NCBI GenBank assembly: GCA_003505715.1
Contig: DNXU01000357.1
Coordinates: 6,775 to 13,747 of the forward strand
DNA length: 6,973 nucleotides
Origin: Cyanobacteria bacterium UBA8803
GTDB taxonomy: Bacteria > Cyanobacteriota > Cyanobacteriia > Cyanobacteriales > Coleofasciculaceae
Direction of reading: 5' to 3'
Positions within the stretch are counted from its first letter, which is position 1. Each line of letters begins with the position of its first letter. The position numbers and the translations under genes are program-made. Below are positions 6,942 through 6,973 of the stretch, one piece after another. Under the pieces are notes generated by a model. It was not told the DNA's origin. It ran no database searches and saw only the letters and a list, made by a program, of their open reading frames with translations.

Positions 6942-6973
6942 TTGACATGCTCCCCCACCTGAATCGCGAGGGG
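6942..6973 (-). mobile_element. Possible right end of an IS200/IS605-type element, truncated by the window
   Basis: On the plus strand TTGACATGCTCCCCC (6942-6956) is followed by ACCTGAATCGCGAGGGG to the window end. Read on the minus strand this is a C-run, a small loop, a G-run, then AGCATGTCAA, resembling the terminal hairpin and TTCAA/GTCAA-like ends of cyanobacterial IS200/IS605 elements carrying tnpB. The hairpin is imperfect in what is visible (four C-G pairs plus mismatches). Any tnpB or tnpA would lie beyond the right edge on the minus strand, so this rests on resemblance only. Confidence 0.35.

Noticed and set aside
1..6973. CRISPR array, tRNA or rRNA
   Set aside because: No regularly spaced direct repeats of 25-40 bp, no cloverleaf with a TTCRA arm and no rRNA segment was noticed on either strand.

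Overview
The window looks like cyanobacterial chromosome. The octamer GCGATCGC (HIP1) occurs at 215-222, 647-654, 2714-2721 and 6329-6336. Heptanucleotide tandem repeats (STRR type) sit next to two start codons. The CheA-type kinase has the ChpA/PilL-like layout common in cyanobacterial phototaxis and type IV pilus loci. The gaps also carry hairpin-rich dispersed repeats. A filamentous or otherwise repeat-rich cyanobacterium is my best guess; no rRNA or other species marker is present.

The left half (1-3902, plus strand) is the end of a chemosensory operon: a large hybrid CheA kinase with Hpt, kinase, CheW-like and receiver domains, followed 28 bp later by a stand-alone CheW adaptor. Together they would relay signals from a methyl-accepting receptor, probably encoded upstream of the window, to pilus-based motility. 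The gap at 3903-4192 separates this operon from convergent genes and holds an inverted repeat.

The right half (4193-6684, minus strand) has two genes. First in transcription order is a KamA-family (lysine 2,3-aminomutase-like) radical SAM/PLP enzyme with all recognisable active-site motifs. After 118 bp comes a 355-residue protein that I cannot assign to a named family. It has a disordered Gln/Glu-rich leader ending in a VQR motif, and a C-terminal domain with a plausible Cys-His-acid set of a papain/NlpC-like hydrolase. This resembles cargo of cyanobacterial extracellular contractile injection systems and is the most interesting gene here. No injection-system structural gene is in the window, so that link is inference.

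The right edge (6685-6973) has no gene that I can see. It holds a heptamer repeat, a twin-palindrome dispersed repeat, and, cut by the window end, a sequence resembling the right end of an IS200/IS605-type (TnpB-bearing) element.
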